DNA of 64,000 nucleotides from contig JABDIN010000036.1 in the NCBI GenBank assembly GCA_013003715.1, positions 1-64,000 of the forward strand. Reading direction: 5' to 3'. Both the position numbers and the translations under genes were made by a program. Position 1 is the stretch's first letter. Every line of letters starts with the position of its first letter. The DNA is from Desulfobacteraceae bacterium (GTDB taxonomy: Bacteria > Desulfobacterota > Desulfobacteria > Desulfobacterales > Desulfosarcinaceae). Positions 26,455 to 35,320 of the stretch are shown here, one piece after another. The notes under the pieces are model-generated. The model searched no databases. It saw only the letters and a list, made by a program, of their open reading frames with translations, and was not told where the DNA came from.

Positions 26455-27144
26455 ATGCCCGTAAATGGAATTAACAGTATCATGTCGGCCGGCGACCAGC
26501 CTAAGGAGGTTGCCAAGAATGTCATGGGAAAGGACGAGTTCCTGAATTTGCTGGTTGCCCAATTAAAGCATCAGGACCCGCTAAACCCCATGGACAGCAC
26601 GGGATTCACCGCACAGCTGGCACAATTCAGTTCCCTTGAGCAGCTTCAGAATGTGAACGATAATCTGAACACCATGGGGAGTTCACAATCACTGATGGCC
26701 AATTCCCAGGCGGTGAACTACATCGGAAAGACAATCACCGCCAGAGGTGACGGCCTCAATGTGGACGGCGGCTATGCGGACGATATCCGGTTCGACCTGC
26801 AGAGCGATGCCGCCGCCGTTTTTGTCAACGTCTATGATGCCACCGGTAATTTTGTCCGGAATATCGAAGCGGGGGCCATGGTAATGGGCGAACAATCCAT
26901 CCCGTGGGACGGCCTGGACCAGGCTGGAAATCAGGCAATGGACGGCAGCTATTTTTATGAGGTCAATGCCATCGACATCGCTGAAAATGAAGTGGGTGTG
27001 GATACATTTACCACCGGTACCATAACCGGTGTCAACTTCAGGAATGGTTCGGCCTACCTGCTGGCCGGATCCATGGAGATACCGCTCGATCAGGTGATCA
27101 GTGTTATCGAGCCTGAAAACACTAAAGAAACCAATACACTATAA
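26455..27144 (+). CDS. flgD: Hook scaffolding protein FlgD
   Basis: The protein has 229 residues. The signature GKDEFLNLLVAQLKHQDPLN, then TAQLAQFSSLEQLQ, identifies FlgD. A FlnI/Ig-like part follows (WDGLDQAGNQAMDGSYFYEV). FlgD caps the growing hook and is later replaced. It lies directly before the hook gene, as in most flagellar clusters. Confidence 0.94.
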   Translation: MPVNGINSIMSAGDQPKEVAKNVMGKDEFLNLLVAQLKHQDPLNPMDSTGFTAQLAQFSSLEQLQNVNDNLNTMGSSQSLMANSQAVNYIGKTITARGDGLNVDGGYADDIRFDLQSDAAAVFVNVYDATGNFVRNIEAGAMVMGEQSIPWDGLDQAGNQAMDGSYFYEVNAIDIAENEVGVDTFTTGTITGVNFRNGSAYLLAGSMEIPLDQVISVIEPENTKETNTL

Positions 27145-27161
27145 TCTTAAGGAGATAAATT

Positions 27162-28406
27162 ATGATTGGATCATTATACGCCGGAATCACCGGACTCAAA
27201 GCCAACACCAGCGCCATGTCGGTTATCGGCGATAATATTGCCAATGTGGACACTACCGGTTTTAAGACATCACGGGTAACCTTTGCCAATGTGTTCAACG
27301 CAACCCTCGGTGGCCAGGGTGCCCTGCAGATCGGGCGTGGGGTGACCATGTCCGGTGTTGCAGAGGAGTGGCAGGCCGGTGCGTTGGAAAATACCAACAG
27401 CCCGACGGATCTGTCCATCAATGGGCGGGGTATGTTCATCATCCGGGATGAGATTAATTCTACCCAATATTATTCACGGGCCGGAAAATTCGATTTTGAC
27501 AAAGATGGATTTCTGATGAACCAGGACGGTTTTCGCGTCCAGGGTTTTCCGCTTGATGCCACCGGCGGTATGAGCGGTCCCCTGAGCGATATCACCTTGC
27601 CGCTCGGCACAAACGCGCCTGTGGAAACGAGCGAAATCACCTTTGGTTTGAATCTGGATGCCGGAGAAGATTTTACGGCATTACCCGCCCCGACATGGGA
27701 TACGACCTTGACGGCATATGATTCACTGGGTACCCCTGTGGAGCTCACCTTCAACTTTACCAAATCATCGGCGACCACCTGGGATTATTATGTATCTTCT
27801 TCTGTGGGCACCGTGACCGCTCCGGTTTCCGGCGGTGAATTCACACTTGCATTCGACGCCACCGGTTCACTTGATCCGGCGAATTGCGTTCCGGCAAGCG
27901 CCGATCCCACCATCGCCATCGGATCCTTGCCGGGCAATGATTTAAGTATCGACTGGACCTACCTGACCGGCACTGCAACCGACGGCAGCGTGACCGGATA
28001 TGACGCGAATTCCGTCAAAACCTCGCAAACCCAGGATGGACATCCATCCGGAACCCTACAGGGGATTTCGGTGGATGAAGACGGGATGTTCACTGCCTTG
28101 TACTCCAATGGCACCATGACACCTTTTTACCAGGTGGCACTGGCTGATTTTGCCAGCTATTCAAATCTGGCTAAAATGGGCAGCAATATGTATTCGGAAT
28201 CCCTGGCCTCCGGGCAACCGGTTATATCCGCACCGGGTATTGCAGGGGTGGGCAGTATAGCGCCGAATGCCCTGGAAATGTCGAACGTGGACCTGGCCAC
28301 GGAATTTGTCGAACTCATCACGACGCAACGGGCCTTCCAGGCCAATTCCAAGGTGATCACCACAAGTGACGAGGTGCTATCGGATCTGATCAATATCAAA
28401 CGGTAA
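27162..28406 (+). CDS. flgE: Flagellar hook protein FlgE
   Basis: The protein has 414 residues. The N-terminal axial motif GLKANTSAMSVIGDNIANVD and the C-terminal NVDLATEFVELITTQRAFQANSK are classical. The central D1/D2 region includes AYDSLGTPVELTFNF. It polymerises into the hook. The ribosome-binding site AAGGAGA is strong. Last gene of the operon starting at flgB. Confidence 0.95.
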   Translation: MIGSLYAGITGLKANTSAMSVIGDNIANVDTTGFKTSRVTFANVFNATLGGQGALQIGRGVTMSGVAEEWQAGALENTNSPTDLSINGRGMFIIRDEINSTQYYSRAGKFDFDKDGFLMNQDGFRVQGFPLDATGGMSGPLSDITLPLGTNAPVETSEITFGLNLDAGEDFTALPAPTWDTTLTAYDSLGTPVELTFNFTKSSATTWDYYVSSSVGTVTAPVSGGEFTLAFDATGSLDPANCVPASADPTIAIGSLPGNDLSIDWTYLTGTATDGSVTGYDANSVKTSQTQDGHPSGTLQGISVDEDGMFTALYSNGTMTPFYQVALADFASYSNLAKMGSNMYSESLASGQPVISAPGIAGVGSIAPNALEMSNVDLATEFVELITTQRAFQANSKVITTSDEVLSDLINIKR

Positions 28407-28429
28407 TCGGCAGTCACGCCTTTGATCGC

Positions 28430-28480
28430 ATCCGCGATATCCGGCCGGGTTAAAAACGGCTCCGGTCAGGTATCGCGGAT
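28430..28480 (+). terminator. Hairpin after flgE, possible terminator
   Basis: ATCCGCGATA (28430-28439) pairs perfectly with TATCGCGGAT (28471-28480), and smaller CCGG pairings lie inside. No T run follows, so it may protect the 3' end rather than terminate on its own. Confidence 0.4.
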
Positions 28481-28710
28481 CGTCTATTTATAGATATGGA
28501 CACGATCTGCCGTGCAGTGCATACCGGCATCGATGTCAAAGAGTTGACAAAAAAGGATAAATTGACACAATCCGATCTCGTTACAATGGTGTTTTGCCGG
28601 AGACCACAAGGCCTGCCGGCCTATAATTCTATATATTTTTAAAAGCACCATCCCTTCTTCCGCCAAATCACCTCATGCAACAGCTTCCACCAAATTGTGT
28701 TGCCGCCATC

Positions 28711-28726
28711 TGGCACACTCCATGCT
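28711..28726 (+). promoter_or_regulatory. Sigma-54 promoter of the motA-fliL-flhB block
   Basis: TGGCACACTCCATGCT matches TGGCAC and TGC with exact GG-N10-GC spacing. The GTG start of motA lies about 105 bases downstream. Confidence 0.7.
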
Positions 28727-28831
28727 AACACCTATAGTGAAGATAAAGAATCGATCAAGGGGCAGTTCGTCGACCAACGGTGATTCCGCCCTTATCGTCA
28801 CGCATACCGTTATTGAATAATAGGAGATTTA

Positions 28832-29626
28832 GTGGACATTGCTACTTTAATGGGGATCCTGGTGGCCGGCATACTGGTATTCGGATCCATTTTATTAGGT
28901 GGCTCGGCATCCTGGTTCATCAGCTATCCATCCCTGATGATCGTCATTGGCGGAACCATGGGAGCTACCCTGATTAACTATCCCCTGTCGGACGTGGTCA
29001 GCGTTTTCCGGGTGACCCGGAACGCATTTTTACATCCTTCCCATACACCAGCCCGGCTCATTCCCATGCTGGTGGAAATGGCCAAAACAGCCCGTAAAGA
29101 GGGAATCCTATCCTATGAAAAAAAATTGAAAACCATCGATGACCCTTTCCTGGCCCAGGGACTTCAACTGGCCATAGACGGTATGGATGCCAAGGATATT
29201 GAAGATGTCCTGTCGACTGAGCTTATTTACCTTGAAGAGCGTCATCGTCTGGGGGCGGAGATTTTTTCAACCATGGGCAGTTTTGCACCTGCCGTGGGAA
29301 TGCTGGGAACCATTATCGGTCTGGTTCAGATGCTGATGCAGATGAAAGACCCGAGCGCCATCGGCGCGCCGATGGCCGTTGCATTGTTGACGACGTTTTA
29401 TGGTACCTTGCTGGCCAACCTGCTGCTGTTACCCATCTCCGGAAAGCTTAAGGTAAGAAGCAAGCAGGAAGTGCTCACAAAGCAGATGGTGATCGAAGGC
29501 GTGCTATCCATTCAGGCCGGGGACAACTATCGAATCGTCGAGCAGAAATTGAAGGCATTCTTATCACCGAGCGCACGAGATCTAAGGAGCCTGCCCAGTG
29601 GCGGTCAACAACAAAAAACAGCGTAG
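28832..29626 (+). CDS. motA: Stator protein MotA/PomA (first copy)
   Basis: The protein has 264 residues with four membrane segments. The third-fourth segment block reads FAPAVGMLGTIIGLVQML, followed by AVALLTTFYGTLLANLLLLP. This resembles the sodium-type PomA subgroup. The start is GTG, preceded by AGGAG. It forms an ion channel with a MotB-type partner and pushes FliG. Two motB-like genes follow, overlapping it by 29 bases and then in tandem. Confidence 0.9.
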   Translation: MDIATLMGILVAGILVFGSILLGGSASWFISYPSLMIVIGGTMGATLINYPLSDVVSVFRVTRNAFLHPSHTPARLIPMLVEMAKTARKEGILSYEKKLKTIDDPFLAQGLQLAIDGMDAKDIEDVLSTELIYLEERHRLGAEIFSTMGSFAPAVGMLGTIIGLVQMLMQMKDPSAIGAPMAVALLTTFYGTLLANLLLLPISGKLKVRSKQEVLTKQMVIEGVLSIQAGDNYRIVEQKLKAFLSPSARDLRSLPSGGQQQKTA

Positions 29627-30308
29627 ACCGGAAAACACCGAGAACAAATCGTCGGGTAACTGGCAAATTGTATATACCGGATTCGTACTGATTTTATTAT
29701 GTTTTTTTATAATGCTCAGCTCATTTTCCACCCTTGAAAACGCCAAGATCATGCGATTTGTGAGATCATTTTCAGATGCGGTCAATGTCTATTCAGGTGG
29801 ATTGAATGTAAAAGCCGGTGACCAGTCTCAATCTGCGCTACCCGAAACGATTCCCAACAAGAGCAATATGGCGATATTATTGGAGAACATAGCGACAATT
29901 TCCCATAATATCGGGCTTACGGAAGCGGAATTGACCATCACCGAAAAGGGCGTGGTGATGACGCTGCCCGACACGGCCTTATTTGGCTCAGGTGTTGCCA
30001 ATATAAATTCGGATGCGGCCCGAACCCTGAAAAAAGTGGCCTATATCATCAACAGGACTACGGAAGCTGTCCGAATCGAGGGTCATACGGATAACCGTCC
30101 CATCAGAAACTGGAAATATTCTTCCAACTGGGAGTTGTCCGTGACTAGAGCCGTAAATGTGTTGCGGTATTTCATTGAAACGGAAGGCATAGATTCACAA
30201 CGGTTGTCTGCGGTGGGATTTGGTGAATTTCAATCCGTGGCGCCAAATACAACGAAAGATAACCGGGCCAAAAACAGACGGGTGGAAATCGTCTTTTTAC
30301 AGGCATAA
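29598..30308 (+). CDS. MotB-like OmpA-family protein lacking the channel aspartate
   Basis: The protein has 236 residues. A single membrane segment (24-45) and a C-terminal OmpA-type peptidoglycan-binding domain (RIEGHTDNRPI, WELSVTRAVNVLRYF, NRRVEIVF) give the MotB layout. In MotB/PomB the ion-binding Asp stands six residues after a conserved Trp. Here W22 is followed at that place by G28, and the following LLCFF aligns without gaps. It is therefore unlikely to conduct ions in the usual way. It overlaps motA by 29 bases and is followed by a second motB-like gene that keeps the Asp. It could be a structural or regulatory stator subunit. Confidence 0.82.
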   Translation: MAVNNKKQRRPENTENKSSGNWQIVYTGFVLILLCFFIMLSSFSTLENAKIMRFVRSFSDAVNVYSGGLNVKAGDQSQSALPETIPNKSNMAILLENIATISHNIGLTEAELTITEKGVVMTLPDTALFGSGVANINSDAARTLKKVAYIINRTTEAVRIEGHTDNRPIRNWKYSSNWELSVTRAVNVLRYFIETEGIDSQRLSAVGFGEFQSVAPNTTKDNRAKNRRVEIVFLQA

Positions 30309-30321
30309 TGCGCTTTTATTT

Positions 30322-31053
30322 ATGGAAAAAATACGATCGAGAAGGATTCCGAAAAGCGAAGATCCGGGGCATCAGCACCTGTGGTTGACGACTTTTAACG
30401 ACCTGATCACCCTGTTGATGGTTTTTTTCGTCCTGATTTTCAGCATGAGCAGTCTCGACAATCACAAAGTCGGTGAATTTTTCAATGCCATGCAAAGTGC
30501 CCTGGGATTGTTGGAGCAAGGCAGTCAGGTCCAATGGGGTGTGGATACCGTGGACAATCTCAAGCCATTGCCCACAGATCCGGCCTTAGAACCCTGGGAA
30601 CCGGATGAAATTGATATCGTCATTGAAAGTTCATTGAAAGAACTCAACGAAGAGCTTGGCATCAATGCCACCCTGACCAAGAAGGGGGCCACCATTTCGC
30701 TGGATGACAGCCTGCTCTTTTTATCCGGTAAAGGGGACATAACCGGTCCCGGTAAGCAGGCACTGCTCAAGATTGGTAAATTGCTGGCCGGTACGGACAT
30801 GCCGATTCGTGTGGAAGGACATACGGACAATGTACCGATTCAAACGAGCCAATATCCATCGAATTGGGAATTGTCGACGGCCAGGGCCGTGAATGTGCTG
30901 AAATTCTTAGTTCAACATGGAAACATCGCACCGGAGAGATTGTCCGCCGTTGGATATGGTGCTGCGAAACCCATGTCGGCCAACGATACGGTTGTGAACC
31001 GGACGAAAAACCGGCGTGTGGAAATTGTTCTGGTCATGAAAAAACACAATTAA
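30322..31053 (+). CDS. motB: Stator protein MotB/PomB (with channel aspartate)
   Basis: The protein has 243 residues. The membrane segment WLTTFNDLITLLMVFFVLIF carries the ion-binding aspartate D27. The OmpA-like domain shows RVEGHTDNVPI, NWELSTARAVNVLKF and NRRVEIVL. It anchors the stator to peptidoglycan and carries the ion site. The ATG at 30322 is chosen because a longer frame begins inside the preceding gene. The two adjacent MotB-like proteins are clearly paralogues. Confidence 0.9.
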   Translation: MEKIRSRRIPKSEDPGHQHLWLTTFNDLITLLMVFFVLIFSMSSLDNHKVGEFFNAMQSALGLLEQGSQVQWGVDTVDNLKPLPTDPALEPWEPDEIDIVIESSLKELNEELGINATLTKKGATISLDDSLLFLSGKGDITGPGKQALLKIGKLLAGTDMPIRVEGHTDNVPIQTSQYPSNWELSTARAVNVLKFLVQHGNIAPERLSAVGYGAAKPMSANDTVVNRTKNRRVEIVLVMKKHN

Positions 31054-31090
31054 CATTTGATCACCGTTCATAAACCCAAGGAGAACGAAA

Positions 31091-31549
31091 ATGTCGAAAA
31101 CCGTAGTCATAATTATTGCAGCCGTTGCCGTGTTGTTTATCGGAATGATGGGGGCTGGTTTTTTTATATTGTGGAGCAAGGTTTCCAACGTCAGCGCGGT
31201 TCAACAGCCCGTCGCCCAGGAAGCACCGGAAGACGAAACCAATACACTGGGCCCATTATACCCCATGGAGACGCTCATCGTGAACCTGGCGGATAAAGGC
31301 GGTAAACGGTATTTACGGACGACGATGCAATTCGAACTCAGTGACATGGTAGTCAGAGAGGAAATCGAAAACCGGCTACCGCAGATCAAGGACAGTTTTT
31401 TGATGGTATTGCCCACAAAAACCTACGATCAGGTTTACACCACCGAAGGCAAAACCGCCCTAAGGGATGAATTGATGGCCAAACTCAATGAATTCCTGAC
31501 CAAAGGAGAGGTTAAAAATATATACTTTACTGAATTTGTTGTCCAGTAA
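31091..31549 (+). CDS. fliL: Basal body-associated protein FliL
   Basis: The protein has 152 residues. One membrane segment (5-29) is followed by a periplasmic domain with PMETLIVNLADKGGKRYLRT and an end TKGEVKNIYFTEFVVQ, typical of FliL. FliL surrounds the stator and supports its function. The AAGGAG site is strong. Located between motB and fliM. Confidence 0.93.
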   Translation: MSKTVVIIIAAVAVLFIGMMGAGFFILWSKVSNVSAVQQPVAQEAPEDETNTLGPLYPMETLIVNLADKGGKRYLRTTMQFELSDMVVREEIENRLPQIKDSFLMVLPTKTYDQVYTTEGKTALRDELMAKLNEFLTKGEVKNIYFTEFVVQ

Positions 31550-31561
31550 CGGTGAGCGGGA

Positions 31562-32542
31562 ATGACTGAACAGATATTATCCCAAGAGGAAATTGATGCG
31601 CTGTTGAACGCGATGGAGACCGGCGAGGTTGAGGTCGCGGAAGAAAAACCCCCTGAAAAAAAGGAAGTCAAGGCTTACGATTTGACTGCCCAGAGCGTCA
31701 TGCTCCGCGACCAGTTTGATGCGCTGGACGAAGTTTATGATAAATTCATCAACCTGATGAGTGGTGAATTGTCCACCACGCTCCAGCGAAGTCTTGAAGT
31801 GAAAGTCGCATCAAAGGAAGTGGTAAAATTCGGTGAGTTTCTAAAGGCGTTTTCCAATCCCACCGGATTCGCAATGTTCAACATGGAACCACTGATCGGG
31901 TCGGCATTGATTGTCATTGAACCGAATCTGGTGTTTTCCATGATTGACTGCATGTTCGGGGGGGATGGCAAACCCTTGCCAAAAGTTCGTGAATTCACAG
32001 TGATCGAACAACGGATGTTGCGCCGTTTTTTTCTGGATATTCTTAAAAATCTCCAGATGGCCTGGAAGGTGGCGCACACACTGAACATCAATCTCAGGAA
32101 GACGGAGACCAAACCCGAATTCGTCCACCTCGTCAACCCGGGCGACTTGATGATTGTCGTGGTATTTACCATCAGCGGCGATGAGTTTTCGGGAAACCTG
32201 CACCTGGCCACACCTTATCTGATGCTGGAACCGATTAAAGAACAACTTACATCCTCATATCTTCGGGAAAAGGACAGAGCCAGTTCGTTCGGTAATCAAA
32301 TCAAACAATTATTGAAAAAAACCGATGTGAATATCATTGCGGAGTTGGGTAAAAATAAATACTCGGTGCGCGATATCTTAAGCTTCGATGTTGATGACGT
32401 TATCAAATTAAATACCGGTCCTGAAGACCTGGTGACGCTGAAGGTTGAACATGTGCCGAAATTTTTGGGGATGCCCGGTGTCGTCAAGGGAAGCCGGGCG
32501 GTGCAGATATCAGCGCTTATCGATGAAAATGGGAGTAATTAA
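31562..32542 (+). CDS. fliM: Motor switch protein FliM
   Basis: The protein has 326 residues. The N-terminal ILSQEEIDALLNAM is the CheY-phosphate binding peptide, so chemotactic switching is expected although no che gene is in the window. The middle domain and C-terminal SpoA-like domain (GSRAVQISALI) follow. It forms the C ring with FliG and FliN. Confidence 0.95.
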   Translation: MTEQILSQEEIDALLNAMETGEVEVAEEKPPEKKEVKAYDLTAQSVMLRDQFDALDEVYDKFINLMSGELSTTLQRSLEVKVASKEVVKFGEFLKAFSNPTGFAMFNMEPLIGSALIVIEPNLVFSMIDCMFGGDGKPLPKVREFTVIEQRMLRRFFLDILKNLQMAWKVAHTLNINLRKTETKPEFVHLVNPGDLMIVVVFTISGDEFSGNLHLATPYLMLEPIKEQLTSSYLREKDRASSFGNQIKQLLKKTDVNIIAELGKNKYSVRDILSFDVDDVIKLNTGPEDLVTLKVEHVPKFLGMPGVVKGSRAVQISALIDENGSN

Positions 32543-32544
32543 CA

Positions 32545-32961
32545 ATGGCACCAACCAACGACAAGGATCAAATTCAGGGGCAGGGCACAGACGGGAATTC
32601 AAACCGGCCGAATAAAGGTGACACAAATCCCGATTCTGCCACCGGCGGGGATCAGGTTCACGAATTTTCAAGTATAAACAAGTCACCAAAAAAGGAATCC
32701 GAGCCGGATATGAACCTTATTCTGGATATCCCGCTCGAAATTACCATTGAATTGGGTAGAACTAGAATGTTGATCAACGATTTGCTGAAATTGGGCCAGG
32801 GGTCGATCATCGAAATTCCGAAAAATGCCGGCGACACCTTGGAAATTTTAGCGAATAACCGGCTTATCGCCAAAGGTGATGTTGTGGTTATCAACGATAA
32901 ATACGGCATACGGCTTACCGAGGTGATCAGCCCGGTGGAGCGTGTTGAAGGATTGAAATAA
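32545..32961 (+). CDS. fliN: Motor switch protein FliN
   Basis: The protein has 138 residues. A hydrophilic N-terminal extension of about 50 residues is followed by the SpoA domain: LDIPLEITIELGRTRM, LKLGQGSIIEI, VVINDKYGIRLTEV. It forms the bottom of the C ring and docks FliH. It starts three bases after fliM and its stop overlaps fliO by one base. Confidence 0.94.
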   Translation: MAPTNDKDQIQGQGTDGNSNRPNKGDTNPDSATGGDQVHEFSSINKSPKKESEPDMNLILDIPLEITIELGRTRMLINDLLKLGQGSIIEIPKNAGDTLEILANNRLIAKGDVVVINDKYGIRLTEVISPVERVEGLK

Positions 32962-33332
32962 TGGATCAGCCTGATCTCACGATAACAGCCCTCCGACTGC
33001 TTTTCTCCCTGCTTTTTGTACTGGGCGTTTTCGCCCTGCTTTTTTTTGGAATGAAAAAACTGATAAACCGGAGAACCATCGGTTCGGATTCCCAAATGAT
33101 ACGCGTGCTCTCCAACAGCTATGTCGGCGTCAAAAAAAGAATTTCACTCGTCAAAATTCCGGGTGCTGTCCTGGTGGTGGGTATCACCAATGAGCATATC
33201 AATCTGTTGACTAAAATTGAGGACCCCGCGCTCATTGAGACGATTACCACTGACGAAAACTCAAAAAATATACCATCCTTTGCACGACATTTGCAGAAGT
33301 TATCGTATGGACTTAAAAAGAAAGCACCTTAG
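32961..33332 (+). CDS. fliO: Export apparatus protein FliO
   Basis: The protein has 123 residues. A single membrane helix (about 12-32) is followed by a small cytoplasmic domain with IRVLSNSYVGVKKRISLVKI, the pattern of FliO. FliO assists assembly of FliP into the export gate. The family is poorly conserved, and position between fliN and fliP supports the call. Confidence 0.85.
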   Translation: MDQPDLTITALRLLFSLLFVLGVFALLFFGMKKLINRRTIGSDSQMIRVLSNSYVGVKKRISLVKIPGAVLVVGITNEHINLLTKIEDPALIETITTDENSKNIPSFARHLQKLSYGLKKKAP

Positions 33333-33342
33333 ATGTGATACG

Positions 33343-34119
33343 ATGAACTCAATTTATAAAAAAATGATCGTGTTCATGGTTTGCAGCATGTTGTCCATGC
33401 TTTTCCTTGCCGGATTGTGTAAGGCGGAAACTCTACCGGACACACGGCCGGCATTCAGTATCGAGCTGACGAACCAGGAGAATCCGGAACAAATGAGTGT
33501 GGTCATGCAGATATTTCTGCTGCTCACTGTTTTATCGCTGGCACCTTCCCTTCTGATTATGCTGACTTCATTTACACGGATAGCCATCGTTTTTTCCCTG
33601 TTACGGCAGGCCATGGGAACAAGCCAGCTTCCGCCGAATCAAATTATGATAGGCCTGGCGCTATTCCTTACTTTTTTTATTATGACGCCGGTATGGCAGG
33701 TTGTGAATACCGATGCCATTCAACCCTATTTAAATAAAGAAATCAGCCAGGAACAGGCATTAACCAGTGCACTCAAGCCAATCCGGGAATTTATGATAAA
33801 ACAGACCCGGGAAAAGGACTTGTCGCTTTTGGTGAGCGTGTCAAAACTGGAGCGGCCAAAGAATATCAACGATGTACCGACGCATGTACTGATTCCCTCG
33901 TTCATTATCAGTGAACTCAAAACAGCCTTTCAAATCGGTTTCATGCTCTATGTGCCTTTTTTGATCATTGATATGGTGGTGGCCAGTGTATTGTTGTCCA
34001 TGGGGATGATGATGCTGCCGCCGATCATGATTTCGCTGCCGTTTAAACTGATGATCTTTGTTTTGGCAGACGGATGGTATTTGATCATCGGATCTCTCGT
34101 TAAAAGTTTTACGGGTTAG
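33343..34119 (+). CDS. fliP: Export gate protein FliP
   Basis: The protein has 258 residues. A cleavable signal peptide is predicted at 1-26. Then come membrane segments with LSLAPSLLIMLTSFTRIAIV and LGMGM-like LSMGMMMLPPIMISLPFKLM, the standard FliP signatures. Start at 33343, because the longer frame begins inside fliO. FliP5-FliQ4-FliR1 form the export pore. Confidence 0.95.
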   Translation: MNSIYKKMIVFMVCSMLSMLFLAGLCKAETLPDTRPAFSIELTNQENPEQMSVVMQIFLLLTVLSLAPSLLIMLTSFTRIAIVFSLLRQAMGTSQLPPNQIMIGLALFLTFFIMTPVWQVVNTDAIQPYLNKEISQEQALTSALKPIREFMIKQTREKDLSLLVSVSKLERPKNINDVPTHVLIPSFIISELKTAFQIGFMLYVPFLIIDMVVASVLLSMGMMMLPPIMISLPFKLMIFVLADGWYLIIGSLVKSFTG

Positions 34120-34123
34120 ACAA

Positions 34124-34393
34124 ATGACTCCTGAATTCATTACCGGTTTTTTTATGGAATCCATTCGGACGGCTATTTTGCTCGCTGCTCCGATGCTGGT
34201 TGTCGGACTGGTGACAGGTATTTTGGTAAGCATGTTTCAAGCGGCAACACAGATCAACGAAATGACGCTGGTCTTTGTGCCTAAAATGCTCGGTGTGGCC
34301 CTGGCGCTGCTGGTGTTTTTTCCGTGGATGCTCAAATTGATCATCGGTTTCACTGAGAACCTGTTCATGAACCTGCCCACCTATATACACTGA
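34124..34393 (+). CDS. fliQ: Export gate protein FliQ
   Basis: The protein has 89 residues with two membrane helices. It shows AAPMLVVGLVTGILVSMFQA and TQINEMTLVFVPKMLGV, diagnostic of FliQ. It starts four bases after fliP. Confidence 0.95.
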   Translation: MTPEFITGFFMESIRTAILLAAPMLVVGLVTGILVSMFQAATQINEMTLVFVPKMLGVALALLVFFPWMLKLIIGFTENLFMNLPTYIH

Positions 34394-34434
34394 TCTCTGC
34401 AGGGATAAGGAAATGGTGTGAAAAGTTCATTAAA

Positions 34435-34450
34435 TGGTTTGATGTTAGCA
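34435..34450 (+). promoter_or_regulatory. Weak sigma-54-like site before fliR
   Basis: TGGTTTGATGTTAGCA keeps GG-N10-GC. It lies in a 131-base AT-rich gap between fliQ and fliR, about 75 bases before the fliR start. Match outside the core is moderate. Confidence 0.4.
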
Positions 34451-34524
34451 TTTAAATTATAGTATTTACTATATAAAAATATTTGATAAAGTAACATCAT
34501 GATGCCAGGTATTCACCAACGACC

Positions 34525-35313
34525 ATGCTGACATTAAACCTATCATTACTGCAGATTCAGGCTTTTATGGCGATCTTTTTACGTGTGACAGCCATTTTAT
34601 TTGCCGCCCCATTATTCGATTCCAAAACCATCCCCCTTATCCTCAAAGCAGGTCTGGCCATTTCCATTAGTCTGCTGCTTTATCCTGTTATCGCTGGAGA
34701 CCTGCCGCCTGTACCAACCGATGTTATACCGTTTGCACTCGGTGCCATGGCGGAGATCAGCGTTGGCGTCATCATCGGGCTCTCCGTCAAAATTATGTTT
34801 GCCGGGATTCAATTGGCCGGACAGATGGCGGGTTATCAGATGGGGTTTGCGGTGGTGAATGTGATGGATCCGGCAACCTCCAGCCAGATTCCCATACTGG
34901 CGCAAGTTAAAAATTTATTTGCCATGCTGATATTTCTTTCGATCAATGCCCATCATCTGTTTCTGAAAGCCATGGTGGAAAGCTTTTCACTGGTTCCGCC
35001 GTTCGGGTTTTCACTGAGTCAGTCTATCGCCGGCCTGATGGGGCCGATAATGGTGTTGACGGCCGGGTTGTTTGTCGTTGCCATAAAGGTTGCGGCACCC
35101 ATTATGGGGGTTATGCTGCTGAGCAGTGTCGGATTGGGGATTGTGGCCCGCACGGTTCCGCAAATGCATATTTTTATTGTGGCCATGCCGTTAAAGATTA
35201 TGGTGGGTTTCATCTTTTTGGGATTGACACTGCCATACCTGTCCCAATTTCTGAATACGATGTTCGTCAAGATGGCCACCGATTTATTTACCCTTCTCCA
35301 TCTATTCAAATAA
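34525..35313 (+). CDS. fliR: Export gate protein FliR
   Basis: The protein has 262 residues with about six hydrophobic segments. FFLR-like FLRVTAILFAAPLFDSK opens the protein. GYQMGFAVVNVMDPATSSQ and PQMHIFIVAMPLKIMVGF are strong FliR matches. Completes the FliPQR core. flhB begins seven bases after the stop codon. Confidence 0.95.
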   Translation: MLTLNLSLLQIQAFMAIFLRVTAILFAAPLFDSKTIPLILKAGLAISISLLLYPVIAGDLPPVPTDVIPFALGAMAEISVGVIIGLSVKIMFAGIQLAGQMAGYQMGFAVVNVMDPATSSQIPILAQVKNLFAMLIFLSINAHHLFLKAMVESFSLVPPFGFSLSQSIAGLMGPIMVLTAGLFVVAIKVAAPIMGVMLLSSVGLGIVARTVPQMHIFIVAMPLKIMVGFIFLGLTLPYLSQFLNTMFVKMATDLFTLLHLFK

Positions 35314-35320
35314 GTGATAA

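Larger units (their letters stand above)
28407..28831. other. Intergenic region between hook and stator operons
   Basis: There is no credible gene in these 425 bases. A long-armed hairpin follows flgE (28430-28480) and a close sigma-54 match precedes motA (28711-28726). The rest shows no clear signal. Confidence 0.6.
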
